11,545 bases of DNA from JBAZOJ01 sp041648755 (GCA_041648755.1 JBAZOJ010000111.1:1-11545), one strand, 5' to 3'; positions 1 to 7,053 are shown, counted from the first letter of the stretch. Program-made: numbers and translations. The notes: a model not told the origin generated them from the sequence alone.

Positions 1-792
1 ATCAAGCGTCGCTACAACGTCGACACAAACAGAGTCTACGTGTCTGGCTTCTCTGACGGAGGCTCCGGCAGCTTCTATTGCGGAGCGATAATTCCCACGC
101 AATTTGCGTCAGTTTTTCCCTTTAACGGCATGCTCTCCAATCTGACAGCCGGTGGGAACTCGGTCTTCTTCGAGAACATGCGAAACCGCCCGTTCTTCGT
201 CGTGAACACTGCCCAGGATGAAACGTACCCCGCCGAAGCGACCGGGGCGTTTGCGAAAGGGATGAAGGATACTGGCGTGGATATCGAATCCCGAATGTTC
301 GAGGGAATCGGACACGAATGGACTTACATGAGCAAGATCGATGCTGACTTGGCCAAGTGGATCAAAGCAAAGAAACGTGACCCGCACCGGAAGATTGTGG
401 AGTGGGCGACAGTCAACTGCGAGAAGATGGGCAGATGTGACTGGCTGACAATTGTGGAACAGGGGGAGACCGCCAAGGAGACTGAATACAAGCCTGCGAC
501 TGTTCAGGCTCGCGGGCAACGCATGTTTTCATATGCATCCAAGCCATCGCATGTCAAGGTTGTCCGCGATGGGAACAACTTCGTCGTGGAAAGCAGCAAC
601 GTGAGAAAGTTCAAGCTTGGACTGCTGCCCGAAGACGTGGATTTCAAGAAGCCCGTAACGGTAACTGTAAATGGGGAGAAAGTCTTCGAGGGCGCCGTGG
701 AGTTCGATGCTCGGTCGGTAGTAGAGAGCTACGCTGCCGACGAGGATGCCGAAACCGTTTACGGAAAGTACCTGGAGGTGGAGGTGAAGTAG
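1..792 (+). CDS. alpha/beta hydrolase (esterase/depolymerase-like), 5' end missing
   Basis: The reading frame is open from the first base, so the start lies left of the window; 263 codons are visible. A nucleophile elbow G-F-S-D-G is seen at visible residues 16-20, with the candidate catalytic Ser at 18. A fitting acid lies in a QDETYP segment (Asp about 73) and a fitting histidine in GIGHEW (His about 105), the usual Ser-Asp-His order. After about residue 125 there is a beta-rich C-terminal region ending in a VTVNGEKVFEG stretch. A comparable tail occurs on many secreted peptidase- and PHB-depolymerase-like hydrolases of environmental bacteria (recalled family knowledge). The protein probably cleaves an ester or similar bond; the substrate cannot be read from the sequence. 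A signal peptide is expected but outside the window. It converges with the next gene, the two stops being one base apart. Confidence 0.8.
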   Translation: MKRRYNVDTNRVYVSGFSDGGSGSFYCGAIIPTQFASVFPFNGMLSNLTAGGNSVFFENMRNRPFFVVNTAQDETYPAEATGAFAKGMKDTGVDIESRMFEGIGHEWTYMSKIDADLAKWIKAKKRDPHRKIVEWATVNCEKMGRCDWLTIVEQGETAKETEYKPATVQARGQRMFSYASKPSHVKVVRDGNNFVVESSNVRKFKLGLLPEDVDFKKPVTVTVNGEKVFEGAVEFDARSVVESYAADEDAETVYGKYLEVEVK

Positions 793-793
793 T

Positions 794-1285
794 CTAGAGA
801 GTCACCCAGTCGCCCGGAAGGCGTCTGGGGGGCTCGTTGTCGAAATTGATATGGGATGGCAAGGTGATGGGATTGAGCTCATTCTTGAGCGTGGAGGAAT
901 CAAGCAAGGTCGTATAAACGGTGCCGGTCTCGTCGCCGTAGAATGCCTTCTGGTCAGAGGACTCCGGGTCGGGCAGGGCGATAAACGTGAACCTGAAGCG
1001 GTTCTTATCCACTACGTAAATGAAGTAATATCCCTCCAATTTGTCTTGTAGTGCAAAACCGGATTTACGTATCTCCTCGGTGTCAGCGAAGAAGCGCAGA
1101 GCAGGGGAGTCGTTCTGAAAGCGGGCCGCAGCAGACTGGAACGACAGGACATACTTCAGCACGCGCTTGTAACGGGCGTCCGAGCGCGACCGAAAATTGG
1201 CAGGTAGAGCGATAAGCACGAGCACCAGGAAGACCGCAGTGGCCGCAAGAATTCTGCCGAGGTCGATACGCTTTACCCAATCCAT
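794..1285 (-). CDS. small membrane-anchored, pilin-like protein of unknown function
   Basis: This gene encodes 163 residues from the ATG at 1285. The frame stays open further upstream, to 1576, but that part runs back over the nusA promoter and the start of nusA and has no convincing protein character, so I chose the ATG directly before the hydrophobic segment. Residues about 11-28 form one strongly hydrophobic helix after a positively charged start (signal-anchor pattern, N-in). The rest is extracytoplasmic in prediction: a charged helix (35-58), then a stretch with aromatic beta strands, 'GYYFIYVV...FRFTFIALPDP', followed by 'FYGDETGTVY'. This strand-A-x-P-strand-DE-x-G order resembles the globular part of type II pseudopilins and related proteins, but no classical prepilin leader (G|FTLxE) is visible. 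The function is not recognised. No good Shine-Dalgarno lies directly before the ATG. It diverges from nusA. Confidence 0.6.
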   Translation of the reverse strand: MDWVKRIDLGRILAATAVFLVLVLIALPANFRSRSDARYKRVLKYVLSFQSAAARFQNDSPALRFFADTEEIRKSGFALQDKLEGYYFIYVVDKNRFRFTFIALPDPESSDQKAFYGDETGTVYTTLLDSSTLKNELNPITLPSHINFDNEPPRRLPGDWVTL

Positions 1286-1296
1286 CGGTGACAGGC

Positions 1297-1326
1297 TATC
1301 TACTTTTCCCCGCACATCAAGGACAA
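1297..1326 (-). promoter_or_regulatory. possible sigma70 promoter for the small membrane protein
   Basis: On the minus strand TTGTCC (1326-1321) and TAGATA (1302-1297) are separated by 18 bases and lie just upstream of the ATG at 1285. The -35 match is only fair and the spacing is long. It would stand back to back with the nusA promoter, the two -35 boxes being about 11 bases apart. Kept as a weak candidate. Confidence 0.3.
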
Positions 1327-1337
1327 AGCGAAAGTGA

Positions 1338-1365
1338 TTGACACTTTGCGCGCAGCGGCTACAAT
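1338..1365 (+). promoter_or_regulatory. strong sigma70-type promoter of the nusA operon
   Basis: A perfect -35 box TTGACA (1338-1343) is followed after 16 bases by TACAAT (1360-1365), five of six bases of the -10 consensus. Transcription would start near 1371-1373, giving a leader of about 72 bases before the nusA ATG. It is the best promoter match I saw in the window and faces the long operon. Confidence 0.75.
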
Positions 1366-1403
1366 ATCCGGGTCTGCTGTACGGTTGGTTAGCAGGATTT
1401 TCT

Positions 1404-1429
1404 GGGTGGGGTAGCCCACTCTTTTTTTT
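1404..1429 (+). terminator. intrinsic-terminator-like hairpin (attenuator candidate) in the nusA leader
   Basis: The left arm GGGTGGG (1404-1410), the loop GTAG (1411-1414) and the right arm CCCACTC (1415-1421) form a 7-bp stem with one G-U pair. Eight T residues (1422-1429) follow at once. This is the classic form of a factor-independent terminator. It lies between the nusA promoter and the nusA ribosome binding site, with only 14 bases left before the ATG. No same-strand gene between the promoter and the hairpin needs it, so an attenuator is the simplest reading. A weaker hairpin, CTGCT (1374-1378) with AGCAG (1391-1395), precedes it. Stem energies were not computed. Confidence 0.7.
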
Positions 1430-1443
1430 GATATGAGGTAGAA

Positions 1444-2715
1444 ATGCCGGGAAACCCCGAAATTCTTCGCCTTGTCGAAAGCATCCATCGTGAGAAGGAA
1501 GTCGACAGGGAGATAGTGTTCGCAGCTCTTGAAAGTGCCCTTGCATCTGCATGCAAGAAGCGTCCCGGCGGTCCAACCAGCGAGATAGTCGTTCACATCG
1601 ACCGTGAGTCCGGCGAGATCATTGCCATGGACGGTGACGTCAGAATCAAGATCGAGGACTTGGGAAGAATTGCCGCGCAGACTGCGAAACAGGTGCTTAT
1701 TCAGCGCGTGCGCGAGGCGGAGCGCGATATCGTCTTTGACGAGTACAATGGACGAATCAACAAGATGATCACCGGTACCGTTCAGCGCTTCGACCGCGGT
1801 TCTCTGATCGTGAATCTCGGTAAGGTCGAGGGAGTGCTCCCACGCAGCGAAACCGTCTTCAATGAGAATTTCACTCCCGGCGACCGCGTCCGTGCTATCA
1901 TCCTCGACATAAAGAAGAAGGGCAACAAGGTCGTAATCACGCTCAGTCGTACTTCTCCACTCCTGGTCAAGGAGCTTTTCCTTCTGGAGGTTCCGGAGAT
2001 CAGCGATCGCATTATCGAGATCAAGGATATTGTCCGAGAGGCAGGCCTGCGCACGAAGATTGGGGTCTCCTCCAACGACAGCAAGGTCGATTGTGTGGGC
2101 GCCTGTGTGGGCGTCCGTGGCAACCGCATCAACAACATCCGAAACGAACTGAACGGCGAGAGAATAGACATCATCCCGTGGAGCCCCGTTGCCGAGAACT
2201 TCATCGTCAGCGCCATGTCGCCTGCAGAGGTGATATCGGTTGAGTTGGACAAGATCGAGAAGCGGGCGCGCGTTCTCGTTCGCGATGACCAGTTGTCGCT
2301 TGCGATTGGCAAGAAGGGCCAAAACGTCAGGCTTGCCGCGCGGCTTACACGCTGGCACATCGACGTGATCACAGAATGCCAGCTTGCAGACGAGCGCGGT
2401 AAGATGCGTGACGAGTTGCTCAAGCTTCCATCAATGACTGAAGATATGCTGGATCGCCTGCAGCTTGCGGGGATCCTCTCCATATACGACATTGCCGAGT
2501 GCGACCCGGAGGAACTTGCCGAAATCAGCGGTCTCAGCCCCGAGATCATCCAGAGGATGAAGGAGGCGTCGGAAGAAGCGATCAAGTCACTTGAAGTGGC
2601 CGGCATAGCTGCGGCCTCAGCGGCTGATTTCGAGGATGTAGTCACTGGAGCCGAGCGGAAACCCGCAGAGCCCCTTCCCGAGTCGAACAGCGACTCGGTA
2701 GAACCCGAAAACTAG
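1444..2715 (+). CDS. nusA: transcription termination/antitermination factor NusA
   Basis: NusA binds RNA polymerase and the nascent transcript and modulates pausing, intrinsic termination and antitermination. The 423 residues show the family order. The N-terminal polymerase-binding domain is at about 1-100 and includes the hallmark RIAAQTAKQVLIQRVREAERD. An S1 domain follows at about 105-170, KH1 at about 201-265 (VGACVGVRGNRI at 217-228) and KH2 at about 270-320 (AIGKKGQNVRLAARL at 287-301). A single helix-hairpin-helix-like region is at about 328-390, then an acidic tail. The N-terminal domain is short: a charged stretch of some tens of residues found in E. coli NusA between the 'IDRxxG' strand and the 'RIAAQTAKQV' helix is largely absent. 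The ATG at 1444 has a GAGGT Shine-Dalgarno at 1435-1439. No rimP lies upstream, where it is often found. It is the first gene of the operon, behind its own promoter and an attenuator-like hairpin. Confidence 0.97.
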   Translation: MPGNPEILRLVESIHREKEVDREIVFAALESALASACKKRPGGPTSEIVVHIDRESGEIIAMDGDVRIKIEDLGRIAAQTAKQVLIQRVREAERDIVFDEYNGRINKMITGTVQRFDRGSLIVNLGKVEGVLPRSETVFNENFTPGDRVRAIILDIKKKGNKVVITLSRTSPLLVKELFLLEVPEISDRIIEIKDIVREAGLRTKIGVSSNDSKVDCVGACVGVRGNRINNIRNELNGERIDIIPWSPVAENFIVSAMSPAEVISVELDKIEKRARVLVRDDQLSLAIGKKGQNVRLAARLTRWHIDVITECQLADERGKMRDELLKLPSMTEDMLDRLQLAGILSIYDIAECDPEELAEISGLSPEIIQRMKEASEEAIKSLEVAGIAAASAADFEDVVTGAERKPAEPLPESNSDSVEPEN

Positions 2716-2761
2716 TTCTTGGCAATGGGTCTGCTGGCACACTCGCTACTGCGAATCGAAC

Positions 2762-2776
2762 AGGAGGAACCACTTG
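2762..2776 (+). promoter_or_regulatory. strong Shine-Dalgarno deciding a TTG start for infB
   Basis: AGGAGG at 2762-2767 lies six bases before a TTG at 2774-2776. In this frame no ATG or GTG occurs between the nusA stop and the TTG, and the first in-frame ATG downstream is some 150 codons later, inside conserved sequence. The TTG is therefore the start. Confidence 0.85.
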
Positions 2777-5071
2777 CGGATACGCGTTTGGCAGGTTATA
2801 TCGGAGCTCAAGGAGGAAACAACCGTTGTCCTCGAGCGCTGCAAAGAACTGAACCTCAGAGCGTTTGGAAGGTTCAGCCTGCTCACAGAGCGGGAATCGG
2901 AGCAGCTCAAGGAAGCGGTCGCTCGCTTCCGTAGGGACGAGATAGACAAGAAGAAAGCCTCACGCGTAGTCAGATTCGCTCCGGGCTTTTCGCCGGAAGA
3001 ACGAAAGCAGAAGGAAGACGAGGAGAAGAGAAGGAAGGCTGCGGCAAAGGCCGCTCCAAAGAGCGAAGCAAAGCCCGCCGCAGTTCCCGGCCGCGAAGAG
3101 AAAGATGGCGCCAAGCGCAAAGAGGCACCCCGCGACGAGAAGAAGCCCAAGGAAACGCGGACCCAGGGGCGCAAGCGCAGCGACGACACACCGCCGATAG
3201 TTGTTGAAGAACCCGATTACACAGGAATGGCCGCACTGCCTGGTCTGCACAGGATGTCCCGCGGCTCGTCCAAAGCCCCCAAGAAGAATGTCATCCCGAT
3301 TGGCCATCTAAGTATCGTTGTGCCAATCTCCGTGCGCGACCTGTCGCAGGCTCTTGGCATTAAAGCAAACGACATCATTCTCAAGTCCATGAAGGCAGGG
3401 AAGATGGTGAATCTCAACACCATGTTCTCCGGTGATGATGTCGAGATGATCGCAATGGAGTTCGGACGTGATGTCGAAGTGAAGAAGCCTGTGGCCGCCT
3501 CGGAAGTCATTGACCGAATGGACGAGAAGCGGGCCGAAGGCACTCAATCACCCAAGTCCAACCGCGCGCCCGTCGTCACGTTCATGGGGCACGTTGACCA
3601 CGGCAAAACATCCCTGCTGGACCATATCCGCGAGACGAACGTGGCAAGCAAGGAAGCCGGTGGGATCACACAACATATCGGGGCATACCGAGTCGATCGT
3701 GAAGACCTTCATATCACATTCCTCGATACTCCAGGGCACGAAGCTTTTACGGCTCTACGTGCGCGAGGAGCGATTCTAACAGATATAGTCATCCTGGTCG
3801 TTGCGGCCGACGATGGCGTGATGCCTCAGACGATTGAGGCGATAAGCCATGCAAAGGCCGCGAATGTACCGATTATCGTCGCCATCAACAAGATGGACAA
3901 GCCATCCGCTGATCCGATGAAGGTCAAGCAGCAGTTGATGAAGTACGATCTTGTTCCGGAAGAATGGGGCGGCACGACAATCTGCGTCAACGTGAGCGCG
4001 GTTTCCGGCGAAGGGGTCAATACCCTTCTCGAAATGATCACGCTGGTCGCAGAGATGCTCGAACTGCAAGCTTCCCCTGAACTGCCTGCCCGTGGTACGG
4101 TAATCGAGGCTCGCAAGAATGAGAAAATGGGAGCTGTCGCCACTGTCCTTGTGCAGGATGGAATGCTCAGAATCGGTGACAATCTTGTCGTTGGCAGGGC
4201 TTATTGCCGAGTCCGCAACATAAAGGATTGGCGCGGACATACACTTGACGAGGCAGGGCCGTCCTTCCCTGTCGAGGTAAGCGGTCTCAGCGAAGTACCG
4301 ACAGCGGGCGACAAATTCAATGCAGTCGAGTCAATTGATGTAGCACGCAAAATCGCCGAGGAGCGCGTCGAAGAGGATCGTTTCAAATCGGCCTCCGAGC
4401 GCAAGCCTATGTCGCTTGAGGCGTTCCTCAAGGGAGCTTCTTCGGAAAAGAAGGACCTTCCACTCATCGTCAAGTGCGATGTATCCGGCTCCAAGGAAGT
4501 CCTTGAGTCCACTCTTCAGAAGCTCTCCACATCCAAGGCCGAAGTGAAGCTTGTCTACACGGGCGTTGGCGGGATAAACCTCGCGGACGTTCAACTCGCC
4601 GATGCTTCGAAGGCGATCATCATCGGCTTCAATGTTGTCCCGGAGGCCAAAGCAAGGCAACTGGCCGAGCAACTGAAAGTGGAAATCCGCACCTATAACA
4701 TCATCTATGATCTGCTCAACGAGATAAAGAACGCGCTGACAGGTCTGCTTGAGCCTATTCGCAAGGAAGTTGTGACTGCGCGAGTCGAAATCCGCAACAT
4801 CTTCAAGATCTCCAAGGTCGGCACGATCGCAGGTTGCTCGGTTCGGGAAGGCACGATAAGCAGATCCGATTCGATCAGGCTCACGAGAAATAATGTCGTG
4901 ATCTTCAGCGGAGCCTTGGACAGCCTGAAGCGGTTCAAGGATGATGCGCGCGAGGTGCGCGAGGGATTCGAGTGCGGTCTGAAAATCGCCGGCTACGACG
5001 ACATAAAGGAAGGCGACATTCTTGAGTCTTTCCGCATCGAGTTGATTCAGCCTACCCTTGATTCGGACTAG
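2774..5071 (+). CDS. infB: translation initiation factor IF-2 (TTG start)
   Basis: IF-2 is the GTPase that places initiator fMet-tRNA on the 30S subunit and promotes subunit joining. The 765 residues begin with an IF2_N-type helical module (1-50, 'RVWQVISELK'), then a Lys/Glu-rich linker (about 65-150). A second IF2_N module follows (about 178-238, 'ISVRDLSQALGIKANDIILK'). The G domain has G1 GHVDHGKT (272-279), switch GGITQHIGAY (296-305), G3 DTPGHE (318-323), G4 NKMD (372-375) and G5 SAVSGEG (408-414). Domains II, III and IV run to the end, with 'IVKCDVSGSKEVLEST' and 'VGTIAGCSVREGTI' as landmarks. The start is a TTG with an AGGAGG site. It follows nusA by 58 bases; the ylxR and ylxQ genes often found in this gap are absent. 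Confidence 0.97.
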   Translation: MRIRVWQVISELKEETTVVLERCKELNLRAFGRFSLLTERESEQLKEAVARFRRDEIDKKKASRVVRFAPGFSPEERKQKEDEEKRRKAAAKAAPKSEAKPAAVPGREEKDGAKRKEAPRDEKKPKETRTQGRKRSDDTPPIVVEEPDYTGMAALPGLHRMSRGSSKAPKKNVIPIGHLSIVVPISVRDLSQALGIKANDIILKSMKAGKMVNLNTMFSGDDVEMIAMEFGRDVEVKKPVAASEVIDRMDEKRAEGTQSPKSNRAPVVTFMGHVDHGKTSLLDHIRETNVASKEAGGITQHIGAYRVDREDLHITFLDTPGHEAFTALRARGAILTDIVILVVAADDGVMPQTIEAISHAKAANVPIIVAINKMDKPSADPMKVKQQLMKYDLVPEEWGGTTICVNVSAVSGEGVNTLLEMITLVAEMLELQASPELPARGTVIEARKNEKMGAVATVLVQDGMLRIGDNLVVGRAYCRVRNIKDWRGHTLDEAGPSFPVEVSGLSEVPTAGDKFNAVESIDVARKIAEERVEEDRFKSASERKPMSLEAFLKGASSEKKDLPLIVKCDVSGSKEVLESTLQKLSTSKAEVKLVYTGVGGINLADVQLADASKAIIIGFNVVPEAKARQLAEQLKVEIRTYNIIYDLLNEIKNALTGLLEPIRKEVVTARVEIRNIFKISKVGTIAGCSVREGTISRSDSIRLTRNNVVIFSGALDSLKRFKDDAREVREGFECGLKIAGYDDIKEGDILESFRIELIQPTLDSD

Positions 5072-5103
5072 CGCGGCTGCAGAAAGATGGACAGGTCAGG
5101 AAC

Positions 5104-5424
5104 ATGTTTGTCGGAGTACTGCGAATCGAGTGTATTATTCCGATCAGCGCAAGCCTCAAAGACAAGAGGCAGGCAATTCGCTCGCTGAAGGACAAGCTCG
5201 CGTGGAAGTTCAACGTTTCGGTCGCAGAAGTGGGGTTTCAGGAGAAATGGCAACGTGCTGCAATCGGTGTGGCAGTGGTTTCCGGGGAGGAAGCACATCT
5301 TCAGAGATCGCTCAACGAGATCAGCGCCTTCGTCAGAGAGTTTCCGGCCATCCGCGTAGTATCGATTCACAAGGAGGTCTTGGATGAAGGATCTGAGGCG
5401 CAAGAAGATTTCGGCGCTCTATAA
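5104..5424 (+). CDS. ylxP: YlxP/DUF503 family protein
   Basis: This 106-residue protein belongs to the small YlxP (DUF503) family that accompanies infB and rbfA in many Gram-positive and deep-branching bacteria. Its start 'VLRIECIIPISASLKDKRQAIRSL' and middle 'FNVSVAEVGFQEKWQRA' fit the Bacillus YlxP pattern closely (comparison from memory). Its molecular role is unsettled; the constant position suggests ribosome maturation or translation. It starts 32 bases after infB with only a modest ribosome site (AGGTCAGGA just before the ATG). Its last 13 codons overlap the start of rbfA in another frame. The conserved part ends about where the overlap begins, so the overlap falls in a dispensable tail. 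Confidence 0.92.
   Translation: MFVGVLRIECIIPISASLKDKRQAIRSLKDKLAWKFNVSVAEVGFQEKWQRAAIGVAVVSGEEAHLQRSLNEISAFVREFPAIRVVSIHKEVLDEGSEAQEDFGAL
5371..5378 (+). promoter_or_regulatory. strong Shine-Dalgarno for rbfA inside ylxP
   Basis: AAGGAGGT at 5371-5378 is a near-perfect anti-16S match, five bases before the rbfA ATG at 5384. It lies within the coding sequence of ylxP, where it reads as part of the HKEVL segment. It fixes the rbfA start and shows that rbfA can be started independently of ylxP translation. Confidence 0.85.
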
Positions 5425-6055
5425 AGAAGAAGTGGCGCAAATGCTGCTTACCGAGATCAAGGATCCCCGCATTGGATTCATCACGGTGACTGACTGTGAA
5501 GTCAGCGGAGACCTCAGTGTTGCAAAGGTCAAGATTTCGGTTCTTGGCGGAGATAAGGACCTAAGCCTGACCATGCACGGCCTTGACTCCTGCCGCAAGC
5601 TGATTCAATCAGTTGTGGCGCGTCGCCTTCGCCTGCGCATAGCACCTATGCTCAAGTTCGAATTCGACTCCGGAGTCCAGAAGTCCATCCGCATAGCTCA
5701 ACTGCTTGCAGAGGAACTGCAGGGGACCAAGAACATCAATCAGCTTCCTTACGTCTCCAGTGTGGTCTCACCGAACGAGGATGTGGGAAAAGGCGGAGAG
5801 CCGAAGATCTCGACCTTGGCCGGTGATATTGATCCTGCCGACGATGAGGATGCCGACGATGATGATGACATCAAAGGATCTGATGTAGAAGACAAGGTTC
5901 CCGCAAAGCTGCCCCGCAAGCCGCCCCGCAAGTCGACACGCAAGGTTGGCCCGGTAAAGAAGCTGATTACTGCCAAGGGCTCAAAGGGCAAGAAGACGCT
6001 TCCTCCTGTCAAGCGATTCAGGGTAAAGAGCATCAGGAAGCCAAGAGCAAAATGA
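5384..6055 (+). CDS. rbfA: ribosome-binding factor A with a long acidic-basic C-terminal tail
   Basis: RbfA binds the 30S subunit and helps mature the 5' end of 16S rRNA. Residues 1-115 are the usual KH-like domain, with the hallmark 'IKDPRIGFITVTDCEVSGDL..AKV' (25-49) and 'RIAPMLKFEFDSGVQKSIRI' (85-104). Typical RbfA is about 115-135 residues; this one has 223. The extra part holds an acidic run (about 148-170, rich in Asp: DDEDADDDDD at 153-162) followed by a Lys/Arg/Pro-rich tail (171-223). The tail looks disordered and RNA-binding in character. It starts within ylxP (41-bp overlap) behind a strong internal Shine-Dalgarno. It ends with an ATGA overlap with the next gene, indicating translational coupling. 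The frame shows no break, so the tail is a real extension of this reading frame. Confidence 0.95.
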   Translation: MKDLRRKKISALYKEEVAQMLLTEIKDPRIGFITVTDCEVSGDLSVAKVKISVLGGDKDLSLTMHGLDSCRKLIQSVVARRLRLRIAPMLKFEFDSGVQKSIRIAQLLAEELQGTKNINQLPYVSSVVSPNEDVGKGGEPKISTLAGDIDPADDEDADDDDDIKGSDVEDKVPAKLPRKPPRKSTRKVGPVKKLITAKGSKGKKTLPPVKRFRVKSIRKPRAK

Positions 6056-7053
6056 GCGCGGTCGACAATGGGAAGCTCCCGGATGATCGTCACAAGATCG
6101 ACGGCCTCCTGCGCGGAGCCGCAGAGATCCTCGTGACGACTCATGTCCGCATGGATGGGGATGCCGTAGGCAGTGTGATCGCCCTAAGTGAGGTCCTGTC
6201 CGCGATGGGAAAGAGGATAGCGGCTTTCAATCCGTCGCCGGTGCCTGAGGTATATCGCTTCCTCGACCCATCCTTCTCTTTTCTTACAGCTATCCCTCAG
6301 GATCGGGTATTCGACCTTCTTGTAGTTTTGGACGCTGCTTCTCTTGAGCGGCTTGACGGCCTCGACAAGATTGCTGCGAGTGCTCAGACGATAAATATCG
6401 ATCATCACATATCGAACACGCTCTTCGGAATCGCCAACTGGGTTGACCCGCGTTCCCCCTGTACCGGAGAGATGCTCCTCTCTTTCTTTGAGGATTTCGG
6501 CTATTCCGTCAGTCAGAGGGCGGCTGAGGCCTTGTACGTCGCATTGCTGACTGACACCGGGAGGTTCTCCTTCGGCAATACGCAAGAACGGGCATTCAAA
6601 GCGGCTGCGAGGCTGGCCGGGCTTGGCGCTTCTCCGGGGCTTCTCGCCCAGCAGGTCTATTTCAGCAACTCACCGGCAAAGATGAATCTGCTCAAGCTCG
6701 CGTATTCCCGACTCGAGATTCACGCTGATGGGAAAATCGCTTCGGTGAGCTTGCGTCAGAGAGAGATGGAGGAGCTTGGCCTGACTGTGTATGAGACTTC
6801 TGAGATAGTTGACATCCCGCGCGCATGCGGCTCCGCGGAACTGGCCGTGATGTTCCTCGAAACAGATGGAGAGAGAACTCGTGTCAGCCTGCGTTCCAAA
6901 GGCGGCTTGGACTGCAATGTGCTGGCGGCCGTGTTTGGTGGGGGTGGGCATCGGGCAGCGGCGGGCGCTGTGCTCGAGATGCCTATGGACAGGGCGCAAA
7001 GCCAGGTCATTGCGCAAGCTGAGGCGATGCTCGCGAAGCAGGGGTCACGATGA
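6052..7053 (+). CDS. nrnA: DHH/DHHA1 phosphoesterase, NrnA-type nanoRNase/pAp phosphatase
   Basis: These 333 residues form a DHH-family phosphoesterase with the metal-binding motifs in order. They are H-V-R-M-D-G-D-A-V-G-S (31-41; His31, Asp35, Asp37), Asp94 in VVLDAAS, the DHH triad (117-119, NIDHHISN) and Asp168 in LLTDTGRF. The DHHA1 motif GGGGHRAAAG (296-305) is near the end. Family members next to rbfA act as NrnA: they degrade 2-5-nt RNAs and dephosphorylate pAp, using Mn2+. The position in the rbfA-nrnA order supports that role rather than RecJ, and the length fits. The first motif has Met where many members have Pro (HxxPDGD), a small deviation. Its ATG overlaps the rbfA stop and its stop overlaps the next ATG, both as ATGA. 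Confidence 0.92.
   Translation: MSAVDNGKLPDDRHKIDGLLRGAAEILVTTHVRMDGDAVGSVIALSEVLSAMGKRIAAFNPSPVPEVYRFLDPSFSFLTAIPQDRVFDLLVVLDAASLERLDGLDKIAASAQTINIDHHISNTLFGIANWVDPRSPCTGEMLLSFFEDFGYSVSQRAAEALYVALLTDTGRFSFGNTQERAFKAAARLAGLGASPGLLAQQVYFSNSPAKMNLLKLAYSRLEIHADGKIASVSLRQREMEELGLTVYETSEIVDIPRACGSAELAVMFLETDGERTRVSLRSKGGLDCNVLAAVFGGGGHRAAAGAVLEMPMDRAQSQVIAQAEAMLAKQGSR

Noticed and set aside
1385..1414. Nine-codon leader ORF (TTG to TAG) ending in the loop of the nusA leader terminator, as for a ribosome-sensing attenuator
   Set aside because: No Shine-Dalgarno before the TTG and no run of regulatory codons; cannot be supported beyond chance.
1286..1576. Upstream extension of the small membrane protein reading frame to 1576
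   Set aside because: It would run through the strong nusA promoter and the nusA start, and the added residues show no domain character; the ATG at 1285 sits right before the signal-anchor.
1300..2645. Long minus-strand open frames (352 and 287 codons) antisense to nusA
   Set aside because: Their products look like compositional mirrors of nusA codons, with no domain, and nusA is unmistakable on the other strand.
2716..2773. Possible ylxR or ylxQ remnant between nusA and infB
   Set aside because: Only 58 bases; no recognisable YlxR (GRGAYLC-type) or L7Ae-like residues in any frame.
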